DNA of 64,000 nt from Chara braunii. Its lineage: Eukaryota > Streptophyta > Charophyceae > Charales > Characeae. Of the stretch, positions 11,241-21,965 are shown piece by piece; positions within the stretch are counted from its first letter, which is position 1; each line of letters opens with the position of its first letter. The notes beneath the pieces are model-generated. The model was not told the DNA's origin. It searched no databases and was given only the letters and a program-made list of their open reading frames with translations. The DNA lies in assembly GCA_003427395.1 (NCBI GenBank), contig BFEA01000128.1, positions 1,477,140-1,541,139 of the forward strand, given 5' to 3'. Position numbers and translations under genes: made by a program.

Positions 11241-11704
11241 AACCAATTATCAGCAAAGGCGGACGTGGCAATAAAAAATAAATAAAAATAAAAGGCAATG
11301 TCTCCTAATAAGACTTATATCACGACTTATAAAAAAGCAAACTAGACTCTTATCCCTCTGAAATCCCGTGGGAGTATCTGAGGTGGCCATACCCCCTCCA
11401 GCCTTACCCTTTAGTGAGACGTGGACCCGCTGCAAGGTTGCGCCGGTCAGCAGCCAATACTAGAGATTGCACCCCATTGATGTTAAAAACTACCATTTAG
11501 CTGGACATCATCGCGAATGTTTTAAGATAGCATCATAGTAGTTCAATGGTGTGCCGCATTAAACTCGGACCTACTGCGGGACTACTCATAGGTTCGATTG
11601 ACTCCAATGCATTTATCAGCTCCCTATGGAATAACATAGAAGGCATAGCGTCCTTTCCAAAGATAAAAATTCACCACCAGATTTACAAGATCGTGGCCTC
11701 CCAC
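11241..11704. other. no gene seen
   Basis: AT-rich sequence with no recognisable element. Confidence 0.5.
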
Positions 11705-14330
11705 TTAATCTGAGCAAAGTAGGTCACACTTTTTTTTTTTTTTTTTTTTTTTTTTTAAGTCGAGGGTGCTGTAAAGGCCAAGGATCAGACCCGTTGTGAT
11801 TCCCGAGCCCAATTGCATCTCTTTACCTGTTATGTTAATTTTTGTGCCCATGTCCACCATCGTAGTACACTTCGATCCCTTCACCATCAAATCTACCATC
11901 CCACACGCCACACACTTTCAGTCCATCTTGGTCCCCGTTTCTGCCCACTCTGCTTCTCTCAGCAGAATCGTACTCAAGTGGACGTTCCACACCAGCCCTT
12001 TTGGCAATCGCCCTTTCAATCCATCACGAAGTCCTGGAGCGGACGTTGGGATATCTTTTAGGTTCATAAGGTCAATATGACCTTCCAACAACTTGTCCAT
12101 CATTCTTTCCACGTCAAATGCCTCTTCCAGCCGAACAGCGCACTTCTTCTTCTTCGATGCGCTATCACACAGAATCGGTTCAATCTCCTCTTGAACTCCT
12201 TTTTTCTTAGCCCTTTGCTCCGCTCACCTGTCCTCTTCTTGGCAGAGCCTCTCGTCCTCCTCGTGTTCATCATCACGCCCCTCCGAATCTCTACGGCTTC
12301 TTCTCTTCGTTTGTCTAGGCTCCTTTCGAGGAGGCGCTTGGTTGGGGCCTGCCTTGTTCTGGGTCCTGGTCCGGACCACTTATGGCACCCTTCCATGCGA
12401 AGTTAGTCGTCTGAAGGTCATTCCTGACCAAGGCATTCTACCCATCATCGCAACCCCAGAATACCCTTGCTGTGCCGATATTGACTTAGGGCCAGATACA
12501 TAGAGAAAAACCTTGGGCAGTTCGGCCTTCCACGCTTTCACTTCCTCACACATCTCTACCAACTTCTACTGGTATCTTCCCATTTTCCCCAACAAATCTT
12601 CCATTCTGCCAAGGATGGTTGATGTGGGCTCCATCTCTTCCATATCCTCGCCATCTAACTCAAGGACTATAGGCTCTTCCATAATACTTCCAGCTCGTAC
12701 CCTCTTCGTGATCTCCTCACCATCCTCTATCTCTTTCACTCTTACGGATGGTCCTTCCTTTTCCTGCCATTACCTGAACATTCTTGGTGGCACGGGCTGC
12801 TCTTCTGCTCGCCTAAGGGTCTCCTTCCTCGTTCCACCAAGAATCTTTGGGTCGATGTAGTTCCCAAAGTTATCATATATATCACCGCCCATGTTCGAGT
12901 AAATCAGCCCATCATTCTCATTTTTCCGTTGTAATTGCCAAAAGCGCAAGATATGGCCTATTTGGGTGCAATGCCTACAAGTGGTGTTCCGCCAATCAAA
13001 ACGTGCTCGTCCGTACCCGTGGTTTTCTTCCTGACCATCCTGGCCTCCTTAGCCTTGACCATCCTGGCCATTCCACCTGCCGCCTCGGCCACCACCATTC
13101 CGGCCTCGTCCTCGGCCTCCGCCGTCACCTCGTCCTCTTTGGCCTCTGCCCCCATTCCCTTGGTTACCTTGTTCCTGGTTCCCACCTCCTTCCACACTAG
13201 CTTGCAATACTTGTTGTGCGGGTGCCTGAGGTGGGCCCATGGGTTGGGTCTGGGCTGTAGGGAAGCTTGGCGGCATCATACTCATTTGGGACCCAGAATA
13301 ACGTACCACCAGGCTAGCCGGAACCTCCACTTGCTCGCCATGGCACATAGGGATTATACACAGGTCAGAGCCCCATTGGACCATAAGATGGTCACTGCCC
13401 ATATGAGTGCAGCCCCACTTGTGAAGGCCCCGCCTTCCCGATCCTTGCCCGCCTTGCATCAAATTGCACTGCTTTCGCTGCGCCTTAGTAAGATGTTGGG
13501 GTCCTGACTCCTCATCGTTATAGTCCTCATGCGCGGCCCCCTCCACAATTGTCTATTTTCCTTTTCCCTGGACAGTGATCACCACTTTCCTTTGCACCAC
13601 GTGGTTTTTTCCATATCCTAGTAGGGCAAGCACATCCGTAATAATCCGCTTTACTTCCAGGGTTCCAATGGCAACCACATCACACTCCTTCCACTTTCGT
13701 CTTTGTTGGCGCATTTGGAATTGATAAACCTGATCTATAGCACTCTCCTCTATGCCTCGTGCTATCGTGGCCCATGTAAGCTTCTCTCCAACTCCACCAC
13801 GACTAGTCAGCTCCAGGGCTTCCGAGGCTGAGAAAAGTCCGAGAAAGATAGCACATTGCGCGTCCTCTTAAATTATCGAAACCTTTTTAGCCTTGTTTTA
13901 AACTTGAGCATCCAGGGCACGAACTATCGTATAATCATTGCAATTCATGGCCTCCAAATCCACGACAGTCAGCAAACCATCCCCCAGCTTGAATCTTTGT
14001 TGCATCTCATCCTTTAAGTGCGTCCAACTCTCGTGTGCGCCAGCTATAACCCTGTTTATGTCTGGATGAAGTTCGTACTACACATGCTTCAATACGCGCT
14101 TGAATTTTGTGGTTTCCAACAAACCCACCATAGCTTGCTCAATCACTTTTAACCAATTGAAACCTCGTTCACCCCTGAACAGAAAGGTGTCGACTCTGGG
14201 GATATGTCCCCGTGCCACGTCTCTCCGATCCAGGGCCTCAACCAAGTCGTTGATGGTCATTCATTCTTTCACACCATCAACCTCTTTGCCTTCCAGCATC
14301 CTGACCTAATCCTAAACTGTTTCTGCTGAG
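11705..14330 (-). pseudogene. gag-protease region of a truncated LTR retrotransposon
   Basis: Minus-strand relic. The gag frame starts near 14260 (MTINDLVEALDRR) and continues with few stops to about 13049. It includes an in-frame TAG at about 13558 and a Gly/Arg-rich GGRGGRWNG tail. Past a frameshift comes a CCHC zinc knuckle at 12938-12979, CRHCTQIGHILRFW, whose last Cys is replaced by Trp. An acidic linker follows. At 11911-11780 lies an aspartic-protease-like block whose active-site triplet reads D-M-G instead of D-T/S-G (ACG to ATG). Homology stops at an A-tract (minus strand) at 11756-11730, and no reverse transcriptase, RNase H or integrase follows. With the PBS and LTR upstream it is the 5' part of one element, most likely Ty3-type. 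Confidence 0.75.
11730..11756 (-). repeat. A-tract ending the retrotransposon relic
   Basis: On the minus strand, 27 A residues follow the protease relic directly. This could be a 3' tail of a truncated copy or an unrelated insertion site. Confidence 0.8.
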
Positions 14331-14694
14331 AATAAGAAAAACTCGCATCCAACAAACCTTCTACTACTTTTTTTTACCCATTATTTCCTATCAACCCCGT
14401 TATCCTCATTTTCTATTCACTTTTGTTGTGCGGGCGTAAGCGTGCTGGTATCACCACACTCTAACCTGACCACATTAGACAGGGTTCGCCCTTCACGTCA
14501 ATTTTCACACATTTGGGTCTTAGACAAATTGTAAGTTTTAGTCATTCTTATCTTTATACTGATCACGATGCACATCCAATCAAATCAAAAATTAATTAAA
14601 AAAAAAACAAGTAATAAAAAGTATCGTTTTTGCCTACATCATCAGCCTGACTATAACCGCGGTTCGATTTCTAAGGATCCCAGTATGCAATCGA

Positions 14695-14714
14695 GATCCC
14701 CGACAACGCCACCA
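14695..14714 (-). promoter_or_regulatory. tRNA-Asp-type primer-binding site
   Basis: On the minus strand TGGTGGCGTTGTCGGGGATC lies two bases past a CGACA LTR end. It matches the complement of the plant tRNA-Asp 3' end at 17 of 20 positions. This PBS type is known from Ty3-type plant elements, and the placement, between LTR and gag, is right. Confidence 0.7.
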
Positions 14715-16394
14715 CTTGTCGAGTGCATCGGTCCCGCAGGAAGACCCTCCCGGTCGAGTCACGCAGGATTTCATTGAGGACTTTCTTACCGCGGTGCAAT
14801 GGAGTTCTTTTACCGCTCTGGCCGAGTCCGCTAGCCATACCTCTTCCGATCCCCTACGATAGGATAGGGCCACGCGAGGTTCAACTCACTTCCGCCCAAG
14901 GGGTTGTCACCATCTTTGAATGGGCATATCCAGACCAAGGTATTGAACCACGTGCAAAAGCTAATCAGTTGCAATTGCAGAGTGGGCCAAGCCAACGGTG
15001 TTTCCCGTACGTTGTAACATAGGGGGTATGCGTGGCCTCACGCCTTTATCGAACCCGTACGAGAATCGACATATTGGGGGGTTGAAGTCCCAAGCACGAC
15101 TCGTCGCTGGTCGACTAGACTGCATCCTTTTTACCACGCATTACACCACATCAAAAACCAATGAATCTTGTTACTCACACAAACAAAATATTCCTAGTCC
15201 CTTTAGTATCCAACTCATAACCTTCAACACAAAACTGGTTGAGCGTCACGTAGAAGACTCATAATAAATATAACGTGGATGCAGACTTACTCATATCGAC
15301 TAGCCATGCATACATACGCAAGCAGTCGCAACGATGGAGTACTATGTAGTACTCATAATCGCGTGGTCCTCAATGGTCTCAAAGATCGCATTCGACACTT
15401 AAGTGTCGGTTGCCATGCGCCTTGAGTGGTTAATTTCTCGACGCTAGACAACCGCCAAGGCGGTTGAGAAGCACACCCTCTTCTAAACCCTGCGGAGAGC
15501 GGGTGGTAGACAAGTTCTGATCTGTCGTGGTAGTCAAAGCTTATGGCCTTGGAGGTGAGCTCCATCATCCAAGCCTAAACAAATGTCAAGGGGTTTGGCT
15601 TTGACAACTACCACAGACTTCAACGTCCAACTATAATAATTATAAAAAGCAGAAGGTAAAGGGGTCTCTCTATCCTCCGAGTCTGAAAAAGGAATCAGCC
15701 TAACCCTTACACACAATCGTGGTAGGTCGCACGGATATATATACATATAGATATATATGGGGGGGGGCGGGGAGCTCCCTTCAACCATATATGTGTGATC
15801 GTAGACTGTCAAATCCAGAGTCCGAACCACAAACATATCTGCAATCATATAAAGGATTCAACCAAAAGTCCACACGCTACACGGGGTCAACTTCAACAAC
15901 TCTCTCCTTTCATACCCCTTGCTTTCGCCACACAAACCCCAACCTTTGACCAACCATACTGAATAAAATACTCAGTATCTCTGTTAAATGGTCATTCAAT
16001 AAAGTCTGGGTGAAAACCCAACGACACAAATCAAACCACATGGGTTAAAACATTTACGTTAAGTGGCGAGAGTAAATTAAATTTGAGTCGTAAAAACCGA
16101 TGAATCGGCAACCGACCAGTTATCAACAAGAACAGAAGATGATCCTCGTGGGATCAAGCTGAAACTAGTCCAATTTTAATCCAAACAATCAAAGAGGACA
16201 TGTAACACAACACAAACCAATGCCCACGGCTAGACTATAAATGTGTGGAGAATGAACCCCCATATCATACTTCACTCAAAACCATCTCATAACTATGTCT
16301 AAACAAATCTCTATGCAAGTGCCCAGAGAAGGGAAGACTTTTGACATCATCTGATCGCTAAAATCTTCTGTATCAAAATATAGTCTTAATTCCT

Positions 16395-16900
16395 TTAAAC
16401 TAAGAAAATTTTAGCAGTGCTTCCCGTAGGAAAAAACCCTTTTCAGAATTTATACTCACTCAAATATGAAAACTCAAATAGTCCTCAACTCTAGAGGTCA
16501 AATTAGGTCTAACTCCCTTAATTAATAGAAAATTGGGCAGCACTCCCCCCCAAAAAATAAATTTTATTTATTTATACTAAGTCAGATAAGAATTCGAAAT
16601 AAACCTTGAGTTCTTACTTAATAAAAATATCGACAACACTCCTTTAGAGAAATGTCATTTTTAAATTTATACAAAGTTAAATACAAAATTTGAAAGTGAT
16701 TATGTCTTCCCAAAGTCATACTTTGACTAACCCCCTTAATTAGTAAAAAATTGAGCAGCATTTTCCCAAGAAAAGAAGGTTTGTCACATTTTTACTAAGC
16801 CAGATATCAAACTTAGACAAAGTTGAACTTTGAAGAGTGAAAATTTGAGTAACCCATTGGTTTTGTAGAAAGTTTGACTGCGCTTTCTGTAAAGAAAGTA
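16395..16900 (-). repeat. array of five variable-stem hairpins with a constant GTGCTGCC-like flank
   Basis: Read on the minus strand, five units about 94-124 bp apart (constant part near 16414, 16538, 16632, 16754 and 16876) have a short hairpin followed by a word like AGTGCTGCC and then AATTTT. Stem bases differ but pair within units: TTCC with GGAA, CTC with GAG, TTTTC with GAAAA, CTTTC with GAAAG. Confidence 0.6.
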
Positions 16901-17039
16901 GCTTTTCAAAATTTATAAAAAACTTAGTAAAATAAATAATCCAAAAAATGCGAGAATTGAACTAAGTAAAAAAAAAAAGTTAGCTCAGAAAATGTAGGAA
17001 TTGAACCGACTCATACAATTCTAGCACTTAACAAACAAC

Positions 17040-17725
17040 TAAAGACCATTAAACTTAGAAACAAATCTTAGACGCCCTGATATATTTCAGTACCCAAGTT
17101 ATATATATTTTTCTTCCCTTGGTCTTTTACAGTAGCATAATACTTAACCATTCAACTTAGAAATAGAGTTCAGCCTGCCCATTCTCACTACCAATTAATA
17201 TTCTCAATAAATATTTTTTTCATTATAATAAGTTATAATCAGACCATTCAACTTAGAAACGAAGTCTGACTAGTTTGTTCGAAAAGTATAGTAATAATAT
17301 AGTATAGATAAAATTATTCCTTGATTCTAACATATGTGTGACTCAAGACCAAGCCATTCAACTTAGAAATTAAGTCCGGCCCTTCACTTGATCTCCCTCA
17401 GAATAAACAAAAGGTAGTTTGAGTCATTCAACTTACAAACAAAGTTAAAACCTCCTTTTTCAAAAACAACAAAGAAACATAAAGAGATTGGGTCATTCAA
17501 CTCAGAAACAAAGTTCATTCTCACTTAGAAAATCTCAAAATAAACCAAGACGACCAAACCATTCAACTTAGAAACAAAGTTTGGTCCCTAAAAATGCAAT
17601 CGCAAGCAACCCTTGCAAGTCAGAGCAACCGGACCATCAAACTTAGGAACACAGTATGATCCTTCGGCAATCAAAATAAACATAGCACTTGAGCATTAAA
17701 CTTAGAAACTAAGCCCAACCTTTGG
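17040..17725 (-). repeat. nine-copy array of a conserved hairpin motif
   Basis: On the plus strand, CCATTCAACTTAGAAAC or a close variant starts near 17046, 17148, 17244, 17354, 17424, 17493, 17559, 17634 and 17693. Each has a small stem (ACTT with AAGT) closing a loop AGAAAC and a constant unpaired stretch ACCATTCA. Outside this, the flanks differ between copies but are complementary within copies, for example GACCAA with TTGGTC at 17553-17586 and GGACCAT with ATGATCC at 17631-17661. Confidence 0.7.
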
Positions 17726-17900
17726 TTGACCCAGACAATCGCAAGCAAATCACCTTCCTCCCGTCTTCCCCCGATTCACAACCCTTTTTCAATTTGAATC
17801 CAGACAAGCAACCAAAATGAAACTGGGATTGCACACGCATTCTCTTACTCAAATATGATTCAGGTCCAGAAAGTCAAACATAAATTCAATACGGATGCAT

Positions 17901-19800
17901 GCAGTATACTTAGTCAAAATGTAGCAAGATGTATCGATAAAGGTTTTAACTCGATTTATAGAAGGGGTTAAATATTCTCTCTCACTTTTTTGTCTCCAGA
18001 ACCTCGTCTAGGTTCCGACAGAGCTCCTGCAATCGGTGGGGCAAACATCCCACGGAGGCCTTCGCATGGATTACGGGTTGCAAGCTCGCCTGCCGCCTAC
18101 CTCTCCGAACCAATAGGCCAGACTTTGAATAAGAAGAGCAGAAGATAGAATCTTTTAGTCTCTCGGATAATGGAAAGGTGCACTCAAACTCGCATGAGGG
18201 GGTCTTTATCCTCGTGAGGGTCCCGCAATGACGACCAAAACGCACTGCAACACGGGCAACTAAAGCCAAACCATCACTGTTGATTCCTTGATGACCTTCC
18301 AATTCGCAGCAAAGAGTTCCTTATTCAATCTTGATCACTCCCCCAATGCAGAATCCGTTGGCGTAGTCGGGTTCATGACCCCTCTGAACCCCTGGCTCGA
18401 CTCCCCCAAAAGCCCGATCAAGGTCATGGCCAACCACGTATCTAACCAACGGCTGGAGTCGTGATACTTCAATCTCATAGACTGAACGGTGTACCGGTCA
18501 GCAAGCGGCCTACCGGCAGCTGCTTCAACCAACACAATGAGCAACGCGCCAATCTGCAACTCCTGCAGTTGGACTCACTCTACTTCGATTCCCCATACTT
18601 AGTCAAGGGGAAAGGAAAGCCAAGGTACGTATACTGGCTTAAAGGACACGACCCCCGTAAAGAAAATAATGGTAGCAACTAGTCAAGATACGTAGTGACA
18701 AGCCACATCGTACCTCTCAACAGATAATGAACTTGTCACTAAATCACGGGCAGATACATTGTCAAACCTTACACGAACAGCATATTATTCCTCGTCGTAG
18801 CTCGACATCCGGTTCATCACGCAGTGCTTCCACCGAGTTAAGTACCTACTCTCTTTTTCACCATTGAACCTATCATCACCTTCGAATCGGCCATGCACTA
18901 ATCTCCTCACTTCGTCCAGGTTCCGTCAGTCCTTGCTTTTACATCTCTCTCAACTCTCTTTACCCTCCTTCTTGAGTCCTTCGTCACTCTCACCGACTCT
19001 TCTCTTATGCGTGCTCCTCTATTTCTTACTATACTTTTTGTGCAAGGTCCACCGCTACCCGCTGCACTGTGGCGCTCACTCTATGTTGGCTAAGAAAGAG
19101 TTATTCACTAGAACATGAGAAGGTACGCGTCTGGCTACGACGACAATCATCGCGATCACTAACCATCAGCTACAACTTACAACTAATAGTTTGTTCTTCA
19201 CACATAGCAAGGTCGAGGTCGCGATGAGGGCCTCATAGCGTTGCCGGGGTAAATACCATGACAAGGGTATTTGTCGGGGTTTTTCAATGACGGACGCTGT
19301 CCAACTCTTTCGTTGGATTGAAAAACTTGATGAGACTAACATTACCAAAAGTTTCTTCAGACCAGACCTGTGACTGAGAGACAAAGTTTTCGAGCTTTAG
19401 TTCGGACACATGTAATGTCCGAGAGTAGCAACAATAACTGGACGTGCTTTGCTTTTGTCGAAGTCGCAGAGGCGTGCATGCATGGAAGTGGTAGAGCTAC
19501 ACCTATTCTACCTAAAATAATGTCGCGCGGTTACTAAGCCGCGTGATTCAGGGCCTAAGAAAGCTAAAAGGAATGGACGTCGGGTATATGACGTGGCGCG
19601 GGAGAGAATGGTTACTTATTTTTGGGCTGTGAAATTTAACTCCGCGTCGGCGCCCGGAGCCGATTACATTGACTAAAAGGATGCCTTATCGGGTCGTCGG
19701 GCTGAGCTCCAACTGGTTAGGTGGTGTGGTGTCGGCATTGAATGGGGGGAGGTGCAGACGGTGGTATGTTGGTTGTGTGACAGCGTTTTCCAGTGGGCAC
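17901..19800. other. no recognised gene
   Basis: Contains open frames up to about 107 codons on the minus strand (17982-18302) and 84 on the plus (18864-19118), with no recognisable domain. C/T-rich sequence lies at 18930-19020. It may be the distal part of the LTR family or an unrelated repeat. Confidence 0.4.
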
Positions 19801-19803
19801 AAC

Positions 19804-19930
19804 CCTTCATATTGAAGGACTGCTCCTATTGAGTGTGAAATAGGAGCTAGCCCAGTAGGATGACATGCCAGACTCTCACCCAATAGGTATTGGGATCGAA
19901 TATGATGTACTGCACCACTGGGCTAGCTCC
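19804..19930 (+). ncRNA. tRNA-Lys-like hairpin unit, copy 1
   Basis: Three consecutive hairpins: CTTC/GAAG (19806 region), GCTCCTATT with AATAGGAGC, and a tRNA-like body at 19843-19930. The body is closed by GGAGCTAGCCCAGT with ACTGGGCTAGCTCC. It contains an A-box (TAGCCCAGTAGG), the phrase AGACTCTCA resembling a tRNA-Lys anticodon arm, and a decayed B-box (GGGATCGAATA) 44 bases downstream. Confidence 0.5.
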
Positions 19931-20109
19931 TTTTGGAGCTGGCCGTCGTAAGGCATTCGGCGCAGCCGATCCCGTCTGTGCGATCATGAGATAACGCGGC
20001 TGAGATCAGCCGCGCAGAGTTGCATGGCCATTGCAGACGGGCGGCTGACCGTGGTTGGGGCAGGCTTAGTCTGCAGAGCCGAGATGGACAGCCTACGGGG
20101 TGTGTTAAG

Positions 20110-20219
20110 CTCTTCTTATAGAAGAGTTGCTCCTACAACTGTAGTAGGAGCTAGCCCAGTTGGTAAGCACATGAGACTCTCACCCCACTGGTATGGGGAT
20201 CATGCCCTGGGCTAGCTCC
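20110..20219 (+). ncRNA. tRNA-Lys-like hairpin unit, copy 2
   Basis: Same three-hairpin order as copy 1, 304 bp away. The tRNA-like body at 20147-20219 is 73 nt, the length of a tRNA without CCA. It has a perfect seven-pair acceptor (GGAGCTA with TAGCTCC), an A-box TAGCCCAGTTGG and ATGAGACTCTCA where tRNA-Lys genes carry the CTT anticodon arm. The B-box is degenerate (GGGGATCATGCC) and the D and anticodon stems do not pair as in a tRNA, so it is not a functional tRNA gene. A tRNA-derived repeat or SINE head is likely. Confidence 0.5.
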
Positions 20220-20361
20220 ATTTTGGGGCAGCCGGGGGGACACACAGGCTCAGGCACGGCGAATCTCGGTCGCGTGATCGTTAAAATTGCAGCTGAGATC
20301 CGCACGCGCAGTTCAACATGGTCCCTGCGTAAGAATGATATGCAAATACTAGAATGTAGTC

Positions 20362-20450
20362 CCCTCTAGGATTCGAACTTGAGTCTGCATCACTGAAATC
20401 GTGGCTTTTCAGCCACATGACGACGTGACCGTTGGCTAGGCCAACGGCTC
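20362..20450 (-). ncRNA. weak tRNA-like sequence
   Basis: Minus strand: a good B-box (AGTTCGAATCC), a hairpin GTGGCT..AGCCAC at the anticodon-arm position and a TAGCC-type A-box region. The cloverleaf does not close well. Probably a tRNA relic or SINE fragment. Confidence 0.25.
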
Positions 20451-20667
20451 ATAGGGAAAAAGAAAAAGAAAAAAAAGAAAAAAAAAAAAAAAAAAAAAAA
20501 CTACGTTGAACGTGGAGCGCCACTTAGCGCCATAAGAAGTGATTGGGGCGCTTCAGCCCCAGTGCACAAAACAGTCACCCGTGAAAACGGGCGGCCGTTT
20601 TTCTACAGTGAGGTAAGGGTTGTTTTTTTCTCTTATTTTTTTTGTTTTCTTTTTTTCTGTTCTTTTC

Positions 20668-20950
20668 TAGGCTACCAGCCGGGCCGCCCGGGTCCCGGGT
20701 AGCCAGCCCGTGCAAGGATCAGGGAAGGTCCCCAGCCAAAAAAAAAAAAAAAAAAAAATCCAAAAACTCCAAAAAAAAACTATGTTATGCAGAAAAATAA
20801 ACTGAACAACTTTTTCCTCAGGGTCACATCGAAATTCTGCACCAAATTTATAATAAAAAATAAAAATTTTAGTTTTTATTTTTACTTGTATTTTTTAATT
20901 GTTTTTGGTCCGGTCGGGTAAGTGACCCCGGGCCACTCTGGTAGCCTAGG
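20668..20950. mobile_element. hAT-type MITE, copy 2
   Basis: Ends TAGGCTACCAG and CTGGTAGCCTAGG, flanked by a perfect 8-bp duplication TTCTTTTC (20660-20667 and 20951-20958). Its interior matches copy 1 at 6407-6676 along its length, with differing A-tract lengths. No coding capacity. The flanks are T-rich, so the duplication alone would be weak, but it falls at exactly the same element boundary as in copy 1. Confidence 0.85.
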
Positions 20951-21184
20951 TTCTTTTCTTTTTTTTTTAGATTTTCCTTAGATTTTATTCTTTTAGATTC
21001 TTGTTAGATTTTTGTTAGATTTTTGTTAGATTTATTTTTGGGTTTTTTTCTTCTTTTCGATTTTTGTTTTTCTTTTCGTAATTTTACTAAAGGAACCCAT
21101 TCGTTTTCGACGAACGGGCTGATTCCTGCATCTGCAGTATGAGTAAGTCGAATGAATTTTCCCCTATAAAGGAGAACTATACAC

Positions 21185-21186
<2 letters not shown>

Positions 21187-21253
<67 letters not shown>
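21187..21253. repeat. (AG)n microsatellite
   Basis: About 65 bases of AG dinucleotide repeat. Confidence 0.98.
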
Positions 21254-21254
<1 letters not shown>

Positions 21255-21316
21255 TTACCTAGCAGAGGAACGATACAGCGGCTGAACAGGTAAGTCTCCT
21301 AACTTGGAACGAGTCG

Positions 21317-21619
21317 TTGAGTACTCCCATCGAACTGTTGAGCCTGCCGAGAGGGCAGGGAAAAATACGTCGCCATCTCATCAAAGTTCCCCCCCCTCTT
21401 GGCCTACAGGCAAAGCTCTGCACCCGTTCACTTAAAAATCGGGTTCCTGACCCGCGCCTGTACCTGGCGCCACTGGCACCCGAGTACGCTTGCGAGGGGC
21501 AGGGGAAAGTGGACTTGTTCAGCTTGACTCTAGGTTGCCCCTATGAAATGACTGAGGAGGGGAGGGAGCCTGTTCGTTTCAAACGATTGGCTGCCCCTCC
21601 CAGGGAAATGAGGGGGTAA
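21317..21619 (+). CDS. unrecognised 100-codon open frame
   Basis: Begins MSTPIELLSLPRGQGKIRRH and ends in a PPREMRG tail before a TAA. No known domain, signal peptide or membrane segment is visible. It lies between an AG microsatellite and an LTR-like region and may be a fragment of a transposon frame or chance. Confidence 0.15.
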   Translation: MSTPIELLSLPRGQGKIRRHLIKVPPPLGLQAKLCTRSLKNRVPDPRLYLAPLAPEYACEGQGKVDLFSLTLGCPYEMTEEGREPVRFKRLAAPPREMRG

Positions 21620-21957
21620 AAGGAAAAAGAAAAGAAAAGTATGGAAGGGGAGAAAAAGTAACGATCGCGAATGTGGCTGCGCCCGCGGAACAGGTGCAGC
21701 CCCCTGAAACTTCTAAGGGCTGATGGGGCTGCGCCTGTTCAGTTGAACATGCAGTCCTGAATTGGTTGTGTACAACCATTTCCAGGAGCACCTGGCCTGG
21801 AAAACGACCAGGTACTCCTGCAATTTGATGACCCTGGTTCCCCTTGGGGAAAACCAAGGCACAAGGCTCATGACCATTGATTTAGATAAAGGGTCAGGAG
21901 CACTGATAAATTTTGCCTGGTTGTGGGCAAAGCAGCTGCCCACAGCCATCAGCTGGC

Positions 21958-21965
21958 TATAAAAG
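21958..21965 (+). promoter_or_regulatory. candidate TATA box
   Basis: TATAAAAG in the context GGCTATAAAAGTCAGC, about 320 bp before the first hairpin motif of LTR copy ii. It could be the promoter of that LTR. A comparable TATATAAG lies near 27326 ahead of copy iii. Confidence 0.3.

Larger units (their letters stand above)
14715..17900 (-). mobile_element. 5' LTR of the retrotransposon (long LTR family, copy i)
   Basis: The last 850 bases (minus strand 15570 to 14715) match other copies in the window. Shared signposts are a hairpin CGACACTTAAGTGTCGAATGC (15401 region), GGATATGCCC followed by GGTGACA, and the end GGGACCGATGCACTCGACAAG. The farther part, up to about 17900, is assigned because its hairpin units (16370-16930) recur in the other copies upstream of the same signposts. 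The LTR start was not identified, so the upper limit is approximate. No gene is seen in this AT-rich block. Confidence 0.55.

Noticed and set aside
12513-13507. Plus-strand frames of 115-190 codons
   Set aside because: Antisense to the gag/linker region of the retrotransposon relic.
14640-14660. A second hammerhead core (CTGATGATG on the minus strand)
   Set aside because: No GAAA at the right distance, no stem II and no cleavage triplet with stem I.
17040-17725. CRISPR array
   Set aside because: Units are imperfect, spacing varies from 59 to 110 bp, the context is eukaryotic and no cas genes are present; a hairpin repeat fits better.
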